NCBI GenBank assembly: GCA_031269465.1
Contig: JAISZB010000258.1
Span: forward strand, 1 to 40,969
Direction: 5' to 3'
Origin: Clostridiales bacterium
GTDB taxonomy: Bacteria > Bacillota > Clostridia > Lachnospirales > WQUN01
DNA: 40,969 nt
How positions within the stretch are numbered: the first letter of the stretch is position 1; the number at the start of each line of letters is the position of its first letter. The notes beneath the pieces were generated by a model that saw only the letters and a program-made list of their open reading frames with translations, was not told where the DNA came from and ran no database searches. The translations under genes were made by a program, and so were the position numbers. Of this stretch, positions 33,278 through 40,969 are shown piece by piece.

Positions 33278-34588
33278 TCAGCCTCGGATTTTAGAGCTTA
33301 AGTATCTGTTTACAGCTGCGAGAGCAAAGTTTTCAGCTTCCGTCTGTATGCAGGCGATTCCCTTGGCGTTCATGGAGCGTATTATTTGCTGGCGTTCGCT
33401 TCTGAATTCTATGGCGGCGGATTTTTCGTACAGATCATCTTCGCGCTTGGAGGAGTTCGATATCATTTTGTCAAGGCTCTCATTTTCCATAAGAACTATA
33501 ATGGGAGTATGGCGCTTCTTTAGCGTGGCAAGCCCTAAAGCCACCTCCCTCGCCTCTTCCATCGTCTCAAAATCTGTAAAGAGAAATGCCAGCCCCCGTC
33601 GCTTTTGGCGGCTTAATAGCTCCATGAACGCGCCTTCATAGTCTGAGGCCATCTTTGAGCCTTGCGCGTCATACAACGCCTCCATTAGCAAGTCGCGGTG
33701 GCCTTCGCCCTTTCCTGGCATTATTACGCTTTTTATGTTTGCATCGAATACCATCAAGGCGCTGTTATCCCCCTGCTGATTTACGATGTCAGAAAGTATT
33801 AACGCCGCGTTTATAGCATAGTCGAGTTTTTTCCAGCCCTTTACAGTATAGCTCATTGGCCGGCCGCAATCCACCAGAATGAATACAGGCTGATTTCTCT
33901 CCGCTTGATATTGGTTTATAATAAGCTTCCCCTGGCGCGCAGTAGCCATCCAGTTCATTTTTCTGTAGTCGTCCCCATCAACGTAATCTCTTAGGCTTTC
34001 GAATTCCTCGCCCGCTCCCCTAAGCTTTATAGATCTGTCGCCCTGAGAAATCTGCATGCGCTTCTGGGCGGCAAGACGGTATTTGCTTAAATCGCGAAGA
34101 TCGGGATAGACTTTGCAGTCCATGGGCAGAGGCTTTATGAAGTATTTGCGGCACAGGCCCAAGACGCCCTCAATGAATCCATGGACATTTTCAAATGAAA
34201 ATCGCCCCCTTTTTGAGGGAATGACTGTATAGAAAAAAAGAGCTTCCTCTCCGGGAGGCACTAAAATGGTCATCCTCCGCTTTTCGCCCAAAGTAAAATG
34301 CCAATCAGGGATTTCATCTTTAAGCGTTATTGAAATCGGCCTGGAGAATCGATGCCTGAGGGAGAAGCACACTCTATTCTCAGCTCGAAAGCGCATCTTT
34401 TCCACAGAATCACGTTTGATTTCAACAGACCTTCCTGAAGGGGAAATGAAGAAATCAACAGCCAGAAGCCCGAAGCAGAACGCGTTGTACGCCGCAAAGA
34501 CTGCCATGTGCAGATTGAACGCCTGCGACAGCGCCAGAAGCGGCAGCCCCAAAGCCGCGAGAATTATGAATCTCCTTGTTATGCTCAT
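33278..34588 (-). CDS. DUF58 domain protein
   Basis: A 436-aa protein with two N-terminal membrane segments (residues about 8-48) and the DUF58 signature GAGEEFESLRDYVDGDDYRK followed by MNWMATARQGKLI. A von-Willebrand-like region follows (PVFILVDCGRPMSY, with a degenerate metal site, and LAFLFTDFETMEEA). DUF58 proteins accompany MoxR AAA+ ATPases and may be their partners in maturing membrane or secreted complexes. The ATG overlaps the MoxR stop as ATGA, so translation is coupled. Confidence 0.9.
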   Translation of the reverse strand: MSITRRFIILAALGLPLLALSQAFNLHMAVFAAYNAFCFGLLAVDFFISPSGRSVEIKRDSVEKMRFRAENRVCFSLRHRFSRPISITLKDEIPDWHFTLGEKRRMTILVPPGEEALFFYTVIPSKRGRFSFENVHGFIEGVLGLCRKYFIKPLPMDCKVYPDLRDLSKYRLAAQKRMQISQGDRSIKLRGAGEEFESLRDYVDGDDYRKMNWMATARQGKLIINQYQAERNQPVFILVDCGRPMSYTVKGWKKLDYAINAALILSDIVNQQGDNSALMVFDANIKSVIMPGKGEGHRDLLMEALYDAQGSKMASDYEGAFMELLSRQKRRGLAFLFTDFETMEEAREVALGLATLKKRHTPIIVLMENESLDKMISNSSKREDDLYEKSAAIEFRSERQQIIRSMNAKGIACIQTEAENFALAAVNRYLSSKIRG

Positions 34589-35532
34589 CTTGGAACCTTC
34601 ACCTGAGCCAATATATTCTCAATGACTTTATCAGGCCTGATGCCGTCCATCTCAGCCTCAGGCTTCAAAATAACCCTGTGCCTGAGAACAGGCATGGCCA
34701 GATCCTTTATGTCATCCGGCACGACATAATCTCTCCCCATCATCGCCGCGTACGCCTTGGCGCCCTTAAGAAGCGAGATGGATCCCCTGGGGCTTGCGCC
34801 GATTGCCACGACATTCATTCGGCGAGTGGTTTCAATGATGGAGATTATATAATTGTAAATGCTGTCATCCACATGGACGGCTTCTATCTCCTGCTTGCAG
34901 GCAGCTATGTCGTAAGCGTTGCAAACCTGCGCCGCAGGAGCTGCAATGCTGCCGCTGGAATGCATTTGAAGCACAGTCTTTTCTGCGGCGATTCCGGGGT
35001 AGGTGATTATGATTTTCATCATGAACCTGTCAATAAGCGCTTCCGGAAGAGGGTAGGCGCCTTCGAACTCTATGGGGTTCTGCGTCGCGAGAACCATGAA
35101 AGGCTCCGATAGATTATGAGTCTCCCCATCTATGGTAAGAGCCCTCTCTTCCATGGCTTCAAGAAGCGCCGACAGCGTTTTTGGAGGAGTGCGGTTTATT
35201 TCATCCGCAAGAAACAGGTTTGTGAAAAGCGGCCCCTTTTTCAGTTCAAACTCAGAATTTTTCATATTGAAGATCTTGGCGCCGGAAATATCCGAAGGCA
35301 TAAGATCTGATGTAAACTGGACTCTCTTAAATCCAACACTCATCGCCTGGGCCAGCGTCTTGACCCACAGCGTTTTAGCCAGGCCGGGAACGCCTTCAAT
35401 AAGGACATGGCCTCCACAAAAAAGAGCGGCAAGCGCCATATCTGTCATGTATCCTTGATTGACGACCGACTTTTCTATCTCGCTTTTAATTCGCGACGCA
35501 AGCGCGCGAGTTAATCCTGGTTCAATAGGCAT
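34585..35532 (-). CDS. MoxR-family AAA+ ATPase
   Basis: A 315-aa AAA+ ATPase. Walker A is IEGVPGLAKT (Ala replaces the usual Gly before Lys), Walker B is LFLADEINR, sensor 1 is VLATQNPIE, and the arginine-finger region is PLPEALIDRF. MoxR proteins are chaperone-like ATPases acting on von-Willebrand-type partners, here most likely the coupled DUF58 protein. The start is ATG 35532: GGAGG lies 8 nt upstream. The ORF start five codons earlier overlaps the SD. Confidence 0.93.
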   Translation of the reverse strand: MPIEPGLTRALASRIKSEIEKSVVNQGYMTDMALAALFCGGHVLIEGVPGLAKTLWVKTLAQAMSVGFKRVQFTSDLMPSDISGAKIFNMKNSEFELKKGPLFTNLFLADEINRTPPKTLSALLEAMEERALTIDGETHNLSEPFMVLATQNPIEFEGAYPLPEALIDRFMMKIIITYPGIAAEKTVLQMHSSGSIAAPAAQVCNAYDIAACKQEIEAVHVDDSIYNYIISIIETTRRMNVVAIGASPRGSISLLKGAKAYAAMMGRDYVVPDDIKDLAMPVLRHRVILKPEAEMDGIRPDKVIENILAQVKVPR

Positions 35533-35745
35533 ATGCAGCTCCTCCATATATATTTGAACACCATCGCATGTCCAAGCGCGTTTACTCTATGGAATATACG
35601 CACTCTAAATCTCCGATTTCTCAAATCTGAAAATCGGCGCTTCCATGCCAGCGCCCATCCATTTTGGGTGATGGATCCGGATTATGCGGCTGCCCAATTT
35701 ACGGCGCAACTCCAAATCAGGCGGGCTTGAACGCGAGCTGGCATA
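35533..35745. other. Gap between MoxR and DUF4350-like genes
   Basis: 213 bp with no ORF. Traces such as TCCGATTTCTCAAATC and CCAAATCAGGCGGGC faintly resemble element ends, but I cannot delimit a copy. Confidence 0.35.
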
Positions 35746-36747
35746 TTAAGCGTACAAAGATCGTGAAGCCCCAGCCAAAGCCGACTCGCACTTGCTGATA
35801 TCCGCCAGGGCGCTTGCCAGCCTTCTCCTGGCGAAGAAGGCGCTTCCATTGAACTTTTCAGGCGAGACGCTTAGAATGCGCTGGAGCGCATCCGTATTTT
35901 CAAGATTGTTTTGAACCCAGAGAAGAGCCAGGTTCTCCCTGGCATATGCTTCATCAACATGAAACGCCCTTGCGCAATTGGCTATGAAGACCGAATGGAA
36001 GCTTTCGAAAATTATAGATCCCATGCCAGCTTTTCTGTAGAGGTTTGCCAGAGCCTTTAGAAATTCATTTTCGTCGCGTTCTATCTCTTCATAAAGCGGA
36101 ACCGGCTTTCCGAATCTCTTTCCAAGATGCCACACTATAAGAGCCGCAAGCAAAGCCAGTTGATATACGAGCGCCTTGAGCGAGGACGGCAGGGTTCTCC
36201 AGGCATTTCCAGAATCGTATATCCTATGGTAGTATTCTGAGAAATATATGCCCGTCTTTTCCCACGAATTCAGTATGGAAGCTATTGATTGCCCTGCGGA
36301 GCTGTTATTCATGAGATTGATGTTTGAAACGAGTTCGGCTCTGCCCAAGGCTATTTGACCGAGTCCGCATTCAGCGACGATCAAATTCCCATAGGATCGC
36401 CTGCTTGGAAAAAATTCTTCCAATATAAGAGCCTCGATTGAGGCAATCCCGGCTTCGTCGTCCATATATATCATCCTCCCGCCGCGCCCAACCCAATCAA
36501 GCATGCTTTGCAACTCTTCGCCCGTTACGGATGAAGGGTGTATGACTATATGAACATCATGTATTCCAGAGGACATGCTTATTTTAGAATAGCCCGGAAA
36601 AACCTTGAATCCCATCTCCTTCAGGCAGTCATAAAGGAGGCTTGTTCCATTCTCTCCACTGGAAAGGGATGTCCATTCCGGCTGGGATCCTTCTCCTGAA
36701 CCCCCAAGAAAAACATTCAAAGCCAGTAAAATGGAAGCCAGGATCAA
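35746..36747 (-). CDS. DUF4350-like membrane-anchored protein
   Basis: About 333-344 aa: an N-terminal membrane segment, an extracytoplasmic region (GTSLLYDCLKEMGFKV, VTGEELQSMLDWVGRGGRMI), a second membrane helix (ALVYQLALLAALIVWHLGKR) followed by FGKPVPLYEEIERDENEFLK. The last matches DUF4350-type proteins next to DUF4129 and MoxR genes. The coordinates use TTG 36747, the only canonical start, which lacks an SD. GGGAGGTG lies 7 nt before an in-frame ATA (36780), giving 11 more residues (MNKNIRLIIAC) that complete the first membrane helix. That ATA overlaps the DUF4129 stop. Confidence 0.75.
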   Translation of the reverse strand: MILASILLALNVFLGGSGEGSQPEWTSLSSGENGTSLLYDCLKEMGFKVFPGYSKISMSSGIHDVHIVIHPSSVTGEELQSMLDWVGRGGRMIYMDDEAGIASIEALILEEFFPSRRSYGNLIVAECGLGQIALGRAELVSNINLMNNSSAGQSIASILNSWEKTGIYFSEYYHRIYDSGNAWRTLPSSLKALVYQLALLAALIVWHLGKRFGKPVPLYEEIERDENEFLKALANLYRKAGMGSIIFESFHSVFIANCARAFHVDEAYARENLALLWVQNNLENTDALQRILSVSPEKFNGSAFFARRRLASALADISKCESALAGASRSLYA

Positions 36748-36772
36748 GCAGGCTATTATCAGCCTAATATTT

Positions 36773-37402
36773 TTATTTATGGCTTTCCACCTCCCTAACC
36801 ATGATGGCGGCTTTATTCAGAGCATTGGCGAATTTCTCAGTGTTAATCGCTTTATTTCCAAACCATGCGCTCGTAAACATGTCTGCTGCCATGCCAAACG
36901 CGTCAAAAAAGCGAGGGGCTTTCGACCTGACTTCATTCTTGAGCTGATTATTGGTCTTCGCAGGGCTGATGTCTATCACCCCGCCTTCGTCCAACGCCCT
37001 AAGGACGGCCGCGAAGCAGCGCCTTGCGGCTTCGCGGATCTTGCCGGAATAAAGCAAGGATCTGGAAGCCTCCAGCAACTCATCGGGAGTGGCGTCCTTG
37101 GCGATTCCCTCAAATACGTCGCTTATCCCCGCTTTCCTTCTTAAGCGCCTGATGGAGAAAAAAGCTATCAGCCCGATCAAAGCCGCCAGAGCCAAGGCGA
37201 AGACCACAACGAAAACTGTTGCGAGAACGCCGGAGCCTTGGAAGTTTTCATCCAAATTTATGCTGAAAAGGCCTAAAAGCCAATTTAAAAAGCGCATGAT
37301 GATCTTTAGCAGCCACTGCCTCAGATCAAAATACCTTCCTGTCAAGAAGTTGTATTTGCTGCGATTCAAGACTTCCTCAAGGACTCTGTCAAATGGAGCC
37401 AT
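36773..37402 (-). CDS. DUF4129-like membrane protein
   Basis: A 209-aa protein. An N-terminal amphipathic region (RYFDLRQWLLKIIMRFLNWL) is followed by one strong membrane helix near 60-85 (VLATVFVVVFALALAALIGL). The cytosolic C-terminus has YSGKIREAARRCFAAVLRAL, DEGGVIDISPAKTNNQL and FTSAWFGNKAI. This is the pattern of the DUF4129 domain usual in MoxR/DUF58 clusters. GAGGTG lies 5 nt before the ATG. Its stop overlaps the proposed start of the DUF4350-like gene. Confidence 0.8.
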   Translation of the reverse strand: MAPFDRVLEEVLNRSKYNFLTGRYFDLRQWLLKIIMRFLNWLLGLFSINLDENFQGSGVLATVFVVVFALALAALIGLIAFFSIRRLRRKAGISDVFEGIAKDATPDELLEASRSLLYSGKIREAARRCFAAVLRALDEGGVIDISPAKTNNQLKNEVRSKAPRFFDAFGMAADMFTSAWFGNKAINTEKFANALNKAAIMVREVESHK

Positions 37403-37442
37403 ACGCCACCTCTCCCGCGCTCGCTAAAGGCGCAAGCCTTAT

Positions 37443-37540
37443 TATGCCAATGCGCAGCTTGGCTGTCCGCTTTCAAGGCGTGATATGCCGATATCAATCG
37501 CGCTCGCTGTACAGTCAAGCTTTCAAATCGGAGCTTATAA
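37443..37540. repeat. Type II element between cluster genes
   Basis: TATGCCAATGCGCAGCTTGG, CTGTCCGCTTTCAAGGCGTG, centre ATATGCCGATATCAATCGCG, CTCGCTGTACAGTCAAGCTT. It lies between the polytopic membrane protein gene and the DUF4129-like gene, which are probably one operon. Confidence 0.6.
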
Positions 37541-37611
37541 CGTTTTTCAAAATTACTAGGTAATTTCCTAAGAAAATCCGTAAATCTATACGCGCCTATA
37601 TATTATTCCAC

Positions 37612-38646
37612 TTAAATCGCGCCACTGGAATGAAGATGGCTTGCCTCACCCAGCATGGCGCTCTCGCGCCTGTTCAGCAGGATCTCCAGATCCAGGCCGT
37701 CATGCTTTATCTTCTGGTTGAAATATACGACAGCAGAGAATATAGAGTTAAGAGGCGCAAGCACGTATGAAAGAATGGCGCTGAAAAAAAACTGAACTGC
37801 AGATAATGAAGCCACTATCATTGTTGTTTCAGACATTGACGAGGCCGCCTGGGAAATGAAGCCATATCCGATATAAAAGACGGAGAGGAAGCTGTAAGAT
37901 AAAACGTATGTTACGCCCATAAATGCAGCCCTCATGCCCAGCACTTTCCAGAAATCTCCTTTCATGAGCCTATACGACTGCATAAGCGCCCCAAAGAAAT
38001 ACTTGCCGTCAAACAGCGCGCAGTAAAGCGCCAATACAAACCAGTTGTACGCAACCATTACTAAAAGGGCGACGGCTATGACAGCCGCAAGCAAAGCGAA
38101 GAGATTTCTCCAGATAAATATCCGGCTTAAAAATTCAGCGTCAACCGCCAAACCCTCTATCAACTGAGAGCCAGCTAAACCGCTTGTTGCGCCAAAAAAG
38201 TAAATCAAGCCTATAATAAGGGCGGCGACTGGCAGCGATATGATGAAGTCTGCGGCAACTACTGACGCTATGCGAAGAACAGCCTTGAAGCTCCTGGCAA
38301 AAGCTTTTCTGAGGTCAATGATGCGTCCTGAGAAGATCTGCCATGATACCACCGCAGACGCAGCATATGAAAGAGAAGAAAGAACAGAGAACAAGAAAGC
38401 GACTGCCAGCGCTGCTGCGGCGACTGCTGCAATCAAGCCCCAAGACTCAAACAAGCCAGCGCTTGAAGCGTATGCAACCGCGCCAATTAGCACTCCAGAT
38501 GCTACGGCAGCGACTGCGACGGAAGAAGATATGACGCTGAAGCACATGCAGATCCCGATTTGCTGGAAGAAGGATTTCTTGAAAACATCGAACGTCCTAT
38601 CCATTACTTCGGAAACATTCATATAAACAATGAATTTCTTCGTCAT
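37612..38646 (-). CDS. Polytopic membrane protein of unknown function
   Basis: A 344-aa protein with about six to seven membrane helices and many small residues. The opening NVSEVMDRTFDVFKKSFFQQ resembles the start of membrane domains seen in glycerophosphodiester-phosphodiesterase-type membrane proteins and related proteins near RDD/MoxR genes. That family link is from memory and tentative. GGGGGG lies 4 nt before the ATG. It is first in the leftward cluster and follows a good promoter at 38686-38713. Confidence 0.6.
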   Translation of the reverse strand: MTKKFIVYMNVSEVMDRTFDVFKKSFFQQIGICMCFSVISSSVAVAAVASGVLIGAVAYASSAGLFESWGLIAAVAAAALAVAFLFSVLSSLSYAASAVVSWQIFSGRIIDLRKAFARSFKAVLRIASVVAADFIISLPVAALIIGLIYFFGATSGLAGSQLIEGLAVDAEFLSRIFIWRNLFALLAAVIAVALLVMVAYNWFVLALYCALFDGKYFFGALMQSYRLMKGDFWKVLGMRAAFMGVTYVLSYSFLSVFYIGYGFISQAASSMSETTMIVASLSAVQFFFSAILSYVLAPLNSIFSAVVYFNQKIKHDGLDLEILLNRRESAMLGEASHLHSSGAI

Positions 38647-38685
38647 TTTGCCCCCCTGACTTTACCTTGCATTATACGCCTAACT

Positions 38686-38713
38686 ATTATACCATATAAG
38701 CAGGTCTGCGCAA
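38686..38713 (-). promoter_or_regulatory. Sigma-A promoter for the leftward membrane/MoxR cluster
   Basis: On the minus strand, TTGCGC (38713-38708), 16-bp spacer, TATAAT (38691-38686). A second TATAAT lies 15 bp further downstream (38676-38671). The start codon is at 38646. Confidence 0.55.
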
Positions 38714-38917
38714 TATGCCGAGCAGCAATCGATGAGGCGATTTGCAGGCTGGCCGCCCCTAAAGATCTCTAGTTTAACTAGTAATGATTTCCACCCTGAA
38801 AAAGAGTGCTGGATGGCAAATTTCTTATTGGACGTCCTAACTACTGCTAATGGAAAACTATTCAGAGGTTGTGGATTAGGAAAGAAAAAAACGGACGATT
38901 AAGGTTGCTTCGGCATG

Positions 38918-39052
38918 TATACTGATTTTCATAGAAAATTGCCTTTTTGGGAGGTTGATTATACTGCGAGTGCAAAATGCCGAGATCGGCATTTCGCACC
39001 ACTCAATGGATAATCAACCTCCAAAAAGGAACATTGAATGAAAATCAGTATA
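38918..39052. repeat. Type I element, 135 bp, best conserved copy
   Basis: Left end TATACTGATTTTCATAGAAA, centre GCGAGTGCAAAATGCCGAGA then TCGGCATTTCGCACCACTC, right end GAATGAAAATCAGTATA. The arms read GGGAGGTTGATTATA and ATAATCAACCTCC, against GGAGCTTG and CAAGCTCC elsewhere: both sides changed together. TA borders both ends. Confidence 0.93.
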
Positions 39053-39165
39053 GTAAACATCAGAGTTTTTAAATCTCCTAAAAAATGTTATACTCTTTGA
39101 TATCGCCCTTGAGCTTATTTCAAACTGCCAGCCTGAAGAACGGGCTGATTGGAAGGAGAACTGGC

Positions 39166-40647
39166 ATGACTGAAGAATTCAACCTGTATTTGGAAAAAAT
39201 GAATGCGATTAATATGGCTTTGAACATTATGTACTTTGACAGAGCTACTGGAGCTCCGAAGGGAGGCGTCAAGTCATCATCGAAGTTCTACGGAATCTTA
39301 AGCGCCGAATCCTTTGGCATGAGTGTGTCTGATGAGATGGCGGGCTTTCTCAAGCAGCTGGAAAAAGAGAATCAACCAGGAGAGATAGACAAGGCAGTGC
39401 TTCGAATATGCAGGAAGGACTACGAGTCGTTCAGGAAAATCCCTGTCGAAGAGATGCGCGAGTACAAAGAGCTGGAAGCGGGAGCGCAAGCCATATGGGA
39501 GAAGGCCAAGGAAGCGAGCGATTACTCCTATTTCGCTCCTGCGCTTGAAAAGCTCATCGAATTCAAAATCAGGTTCGCGGATTACAGAAGAGGCGCCAAA
39601 GACAGATACGACGTCTATCTAAGCGACTACGAAGAAGGGATGGATCAAGAAACGCTCGACGCATTCTTCGCCCAGCTGAAGAAGACCATAGTGCCCCTTG
39701 TCAAAGAGATCGGCAAGAGTGGCAGGCGAATAGACGAAAGCTTTCTGAGCCGGCCTGTGCCAATTCAAAGGCAGCGGGAAATATCATCCCTGCTAATAAA
39801 ACGCCTGGGCTTCGATCTTAACCGAGGCGTGCTGAGGGAAAGCGTTCACCCATTTACATGCGACATAGGGCAAAATGATGTAAGGATTACTACAAACTAT
39901 CATGAAAACGCGTTTTTGTCATCTTTCTACTCTGTGCTTCACGAAGTGGGACATGCCCTTTACGAGCAGAACAAAATAGAAGAAATCGCTGACACCATTC
40001 TTGACAAAGGGGCTTCAACGGGAATTCATGAATCCCAGTCCAGATTCTACGAGAACATCGTAGGCAGAAGCCTTGAATTTTGGGAGAGCATATATGACGA
40101 TGCAATAGCTATTCTTGGCGAGGATTTCAAGGATGTATCCGCCAAGGCGCTCTTTGAGGTGTCTAATATAGTAAAGCCCTCATTCATCAGGATTGAGGCT
40201 GATGAGCTGACATACTCGCTTCATGTAATGGTTCGCTATGAAATCGAGAAGCTCATCATGTCTGGGAACTATTCCATCAACGAGCTTCCGAAGGAATGGA
40301 ACCGGAAGATGGAGGAGTATCTTGGCATCACCCCTCGCAATGACGCGGAGGGCATACTGCAGGATGTACACTGGTCGGGCGGGTCATTCGGCTACTTCCC
40401 ATCATACGCGATTGGAAACGCATATTCTGCGCAGATTTTTAGCTGCATGAAAAAGGACATTCCTTTCTATAAAAAGATCAGGCAGGGAGACATCGCTTCC
40501 ATCCAAAATTGGCTGTCTGAAAAAATCCACCGCCATGGATGTCTGAAGACCCCGGAAGAACTCATAATGAACATTGCCGGAGAGAAGCTGAACGCATCGC
40601 ATTACGCGAAGTACTTGGAGGACAAGTTCAGCGCAATATACTTTTAG
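39166..40647 (+). CDS. M32-family metallocarboxypeptidase
   Basis: A 493-aa thermostable-carboxypeptidase-1-type zinc peptidase (M32), which removes C-terminal residues in the cytosol. Signatures: HPFTCDIGQNDVRITT, the zinc motif HEVGHALYEQ near residue 257, IHESQSRFYEN near 286, SFIRIEADELTYSLHVMVRY and GSFGYFPSYAIGNAYSAQ. Normal family length. ATG 39166 has AGGAGA 6 nt upstream. The frame extends 27 codons further up, but that region (MLYSLISPLSL) lacks an SD and is not family-like. Monocistronic by appearance, preceded by a palindromic element. Confidence 0.95.
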   Translation: MTEEFNLYLEKMNAINMALNIMYFDRATGAPKGGVKSSSKFYGILSAESFGMSVSDEMAGFLKQLEKENQPGEIDKAVLRICRKDYESFRKIPVEEMREYKELEAGAQAIWEKAKEASDYSYFAPALEKLIEFKIRFADYRRGAKDRYDVYLSDYEEGMDQETLDAFFAQLKKTIVPLVKEIGKSGRRIDESFLSRPVPIQRQREISSLLIKRLGFDLNRGVLRESVHPFTCDIGQNDVRITTNYHENAFLSSFYSVLHEVGHALYEQNKIEEIADTILDKGASTGIHESQSRFYENIVGRSLEFWESIYDDAIAILGEDFKDVSAKALFEVSNIVKPSFIRIEADELTYSLHVMVRYEIEKLIMSGNYSINELPKEWNRKMEEYLGITPRNDAEGILQDVHWSGGSFGYFPSYAIGNAYSAQIFSCMKKDIPFYKKIRQGDIASIQNWLSEKIHRHGCLKTPEELIMNIAGEKLNASHYAKYLEDKFSAIYF

Positions 40648-40733
40648 AGTTTAATGCGGGCGGCGAGGCCAATGCTAAATATGCATGCCAAGAGGTTCTG
40701 CAAGAAAACGCGGCGCAGAACAAAAGAAATATC

Positions 40734-40828
40734 TAATTTAGGCATGATTGTACAGCGAGCGCGATTGATATCGGCATTTCGCACCTTGAAAGCGGACAAA
40801 TTAGGTGAGTTTGACTGCAAAACGGAAT
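40734..40828. repeat. Type II element after the M32 gene
   Basis: GATTGTACAGCGAGCGCGAT, centre TTGATATCGGCATTTCGCAC, CTTGAAAGCGGACAAATTAG, end GTTTGACTGCAAAACGG. The centre is a hybrid of the GCGAGCGC and TTGAAAGCGGACA versions. Confidence 0.6.
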
Positions 40829-40840
40829 AAACGTTAATCA

Positions 40841-40861
40841 CCCCATAGCTAAAGCTAGGGG
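40841..40861. repeat. Imperfect hairpin, probable IS200/IS605 element end
   Basis: CCCCATAGCT and AGCTAGGGG form a small stem with one bulged A (40845) and a 4-nt loop. Bulged subterminal hairpins of this kind are the recognition sites of TnpA in IS200/IS605 elements. It lies 28 bp past the stop of the frame at 40889-40969. Confidence 0.45.
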
Positions 40862-40888
40862 CTTAGCAATAAGCCCTGATTGACTAGC

Positions 40889-40969
40889 CTAAGCTTCCAT
40901 CGAGAAGCTACGCTGTCCAAGAATACATAGGTACTCCGGGGCGTTTGCTCCAGCTCCGGACACTACGGC
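40889..40969 (-). CDS. Possible C-terminus of IS200/IS605-type TnpB (cut by right edge)
   Basis: A minus-strand frame enters from the right edge and gives 26 residues (VVSGAGANAPEYLCILG, then QRSFSMEA) before TAG 40889-40891. The G-A-G-x-x-x-P-E-Y-x-C-x followed by a Ser-rich end resembles the C-terminal tail of TnpB proteins. The DNA after the stop ends in a bulged hairpin as IS605 right ends do. If correct, the guide (omega) RNA scaffold would overlap this 3' end. The evidence is short and depends on sequence outside the window. Confidence 0.4.
   Translation of the reverse strand, partial: AVVSGAGANAPEYLCILGQRSFSMEA

Overview
The window looks like chromosome of a Gram-positive, probably endospore-forming Bacillota of the Clostridia type. 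The evidence is PolC with an inserted exonuclease, the order frr-uppS-cdsA-dxr-rseP-ispG-polC, a YlmC/YmxH-family PRC-barrel protein, a SpoIIM-family membrane protein, purine-rich Shine-Dalgarno (SD) sites and several TTG/GTG starts. I cannot name a genus. No rRNA, tRNA or CRISPR array was found.

Layout. 1-8.8 kb (mostly minus strand): the N-terminus of a secreted protein running off the left edge, a long gene-free stretch full of decayed repeats, a D-2-hydroxyacid dehydrogenase, a uroporphyrinogen-decarboxylase-like protein, a DUF3825-like protein, then a translationally coupled CrtO-like acyltransferase and MGDG-synthase-type glycosyltransferase. 9-15 kb: a PAP2 phosphatase, a YycI-like anchored protein divergent from an alpha/beta hydrolase, a strong promoter with a roughly 0.5-kb leader, a small double-glycine-leader peptide (bacteriocin-like) ending at a bidirectional terminator, and a Cys/His-rich unknown protein. 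15.6-28.3 kb (plus strand): a housekeeping block of pyrH, frr, uppS, cdsA, dxr, rseP, ispG and polC, followed by a DJ-1/PfpI protein and a YlmC-like protein. It couples nucleotide supply, ribosome recycling, undecaprenyl/MEP isoprenoid synthesis, phospholipid synthesis and replication. 29-30.2 kb: a pRiA4b ORF-3-like protein. 31.3-38.7 kb: a membrane/MoxR cluster (RDD, SpoIIM-like, DUF58, MoxR, DUF4350-like, DUF4129-like and a polytopic membrane protein). 39.1 kb to the end: an M32 carboxypeptidase and, at the right edge, what looks like the 3' end of an IS200/IS605-type tnpB with its terminal hairpin.

The most striking signal is a population of roughly 100-137-bp near-perfect palindromes in almost every larger intergenic gap. 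Type I has termini TATACTGATTTTCAT / ATGAAAATCGGTATA. Type II has termini resembling ATGCTGATTTGCA / TGCAAATCGGCAT. Both share a central block around GCCGATATCGGC. One copy (17120-17255) sits inside a sister copy carrying the same diagnostic substitutions. This argues that they are mobile, TA-targeting, MITE-like elements rather than static hairpins. One copy shows a compensatory base change in its two arms. Other points worth checking are the double-glycine peptide with its long leader, two genes whose best SD site precedes an ATA codon, and the glycolipid-type acyltransferase/glycosyltransferase pair without carotenoid genes.
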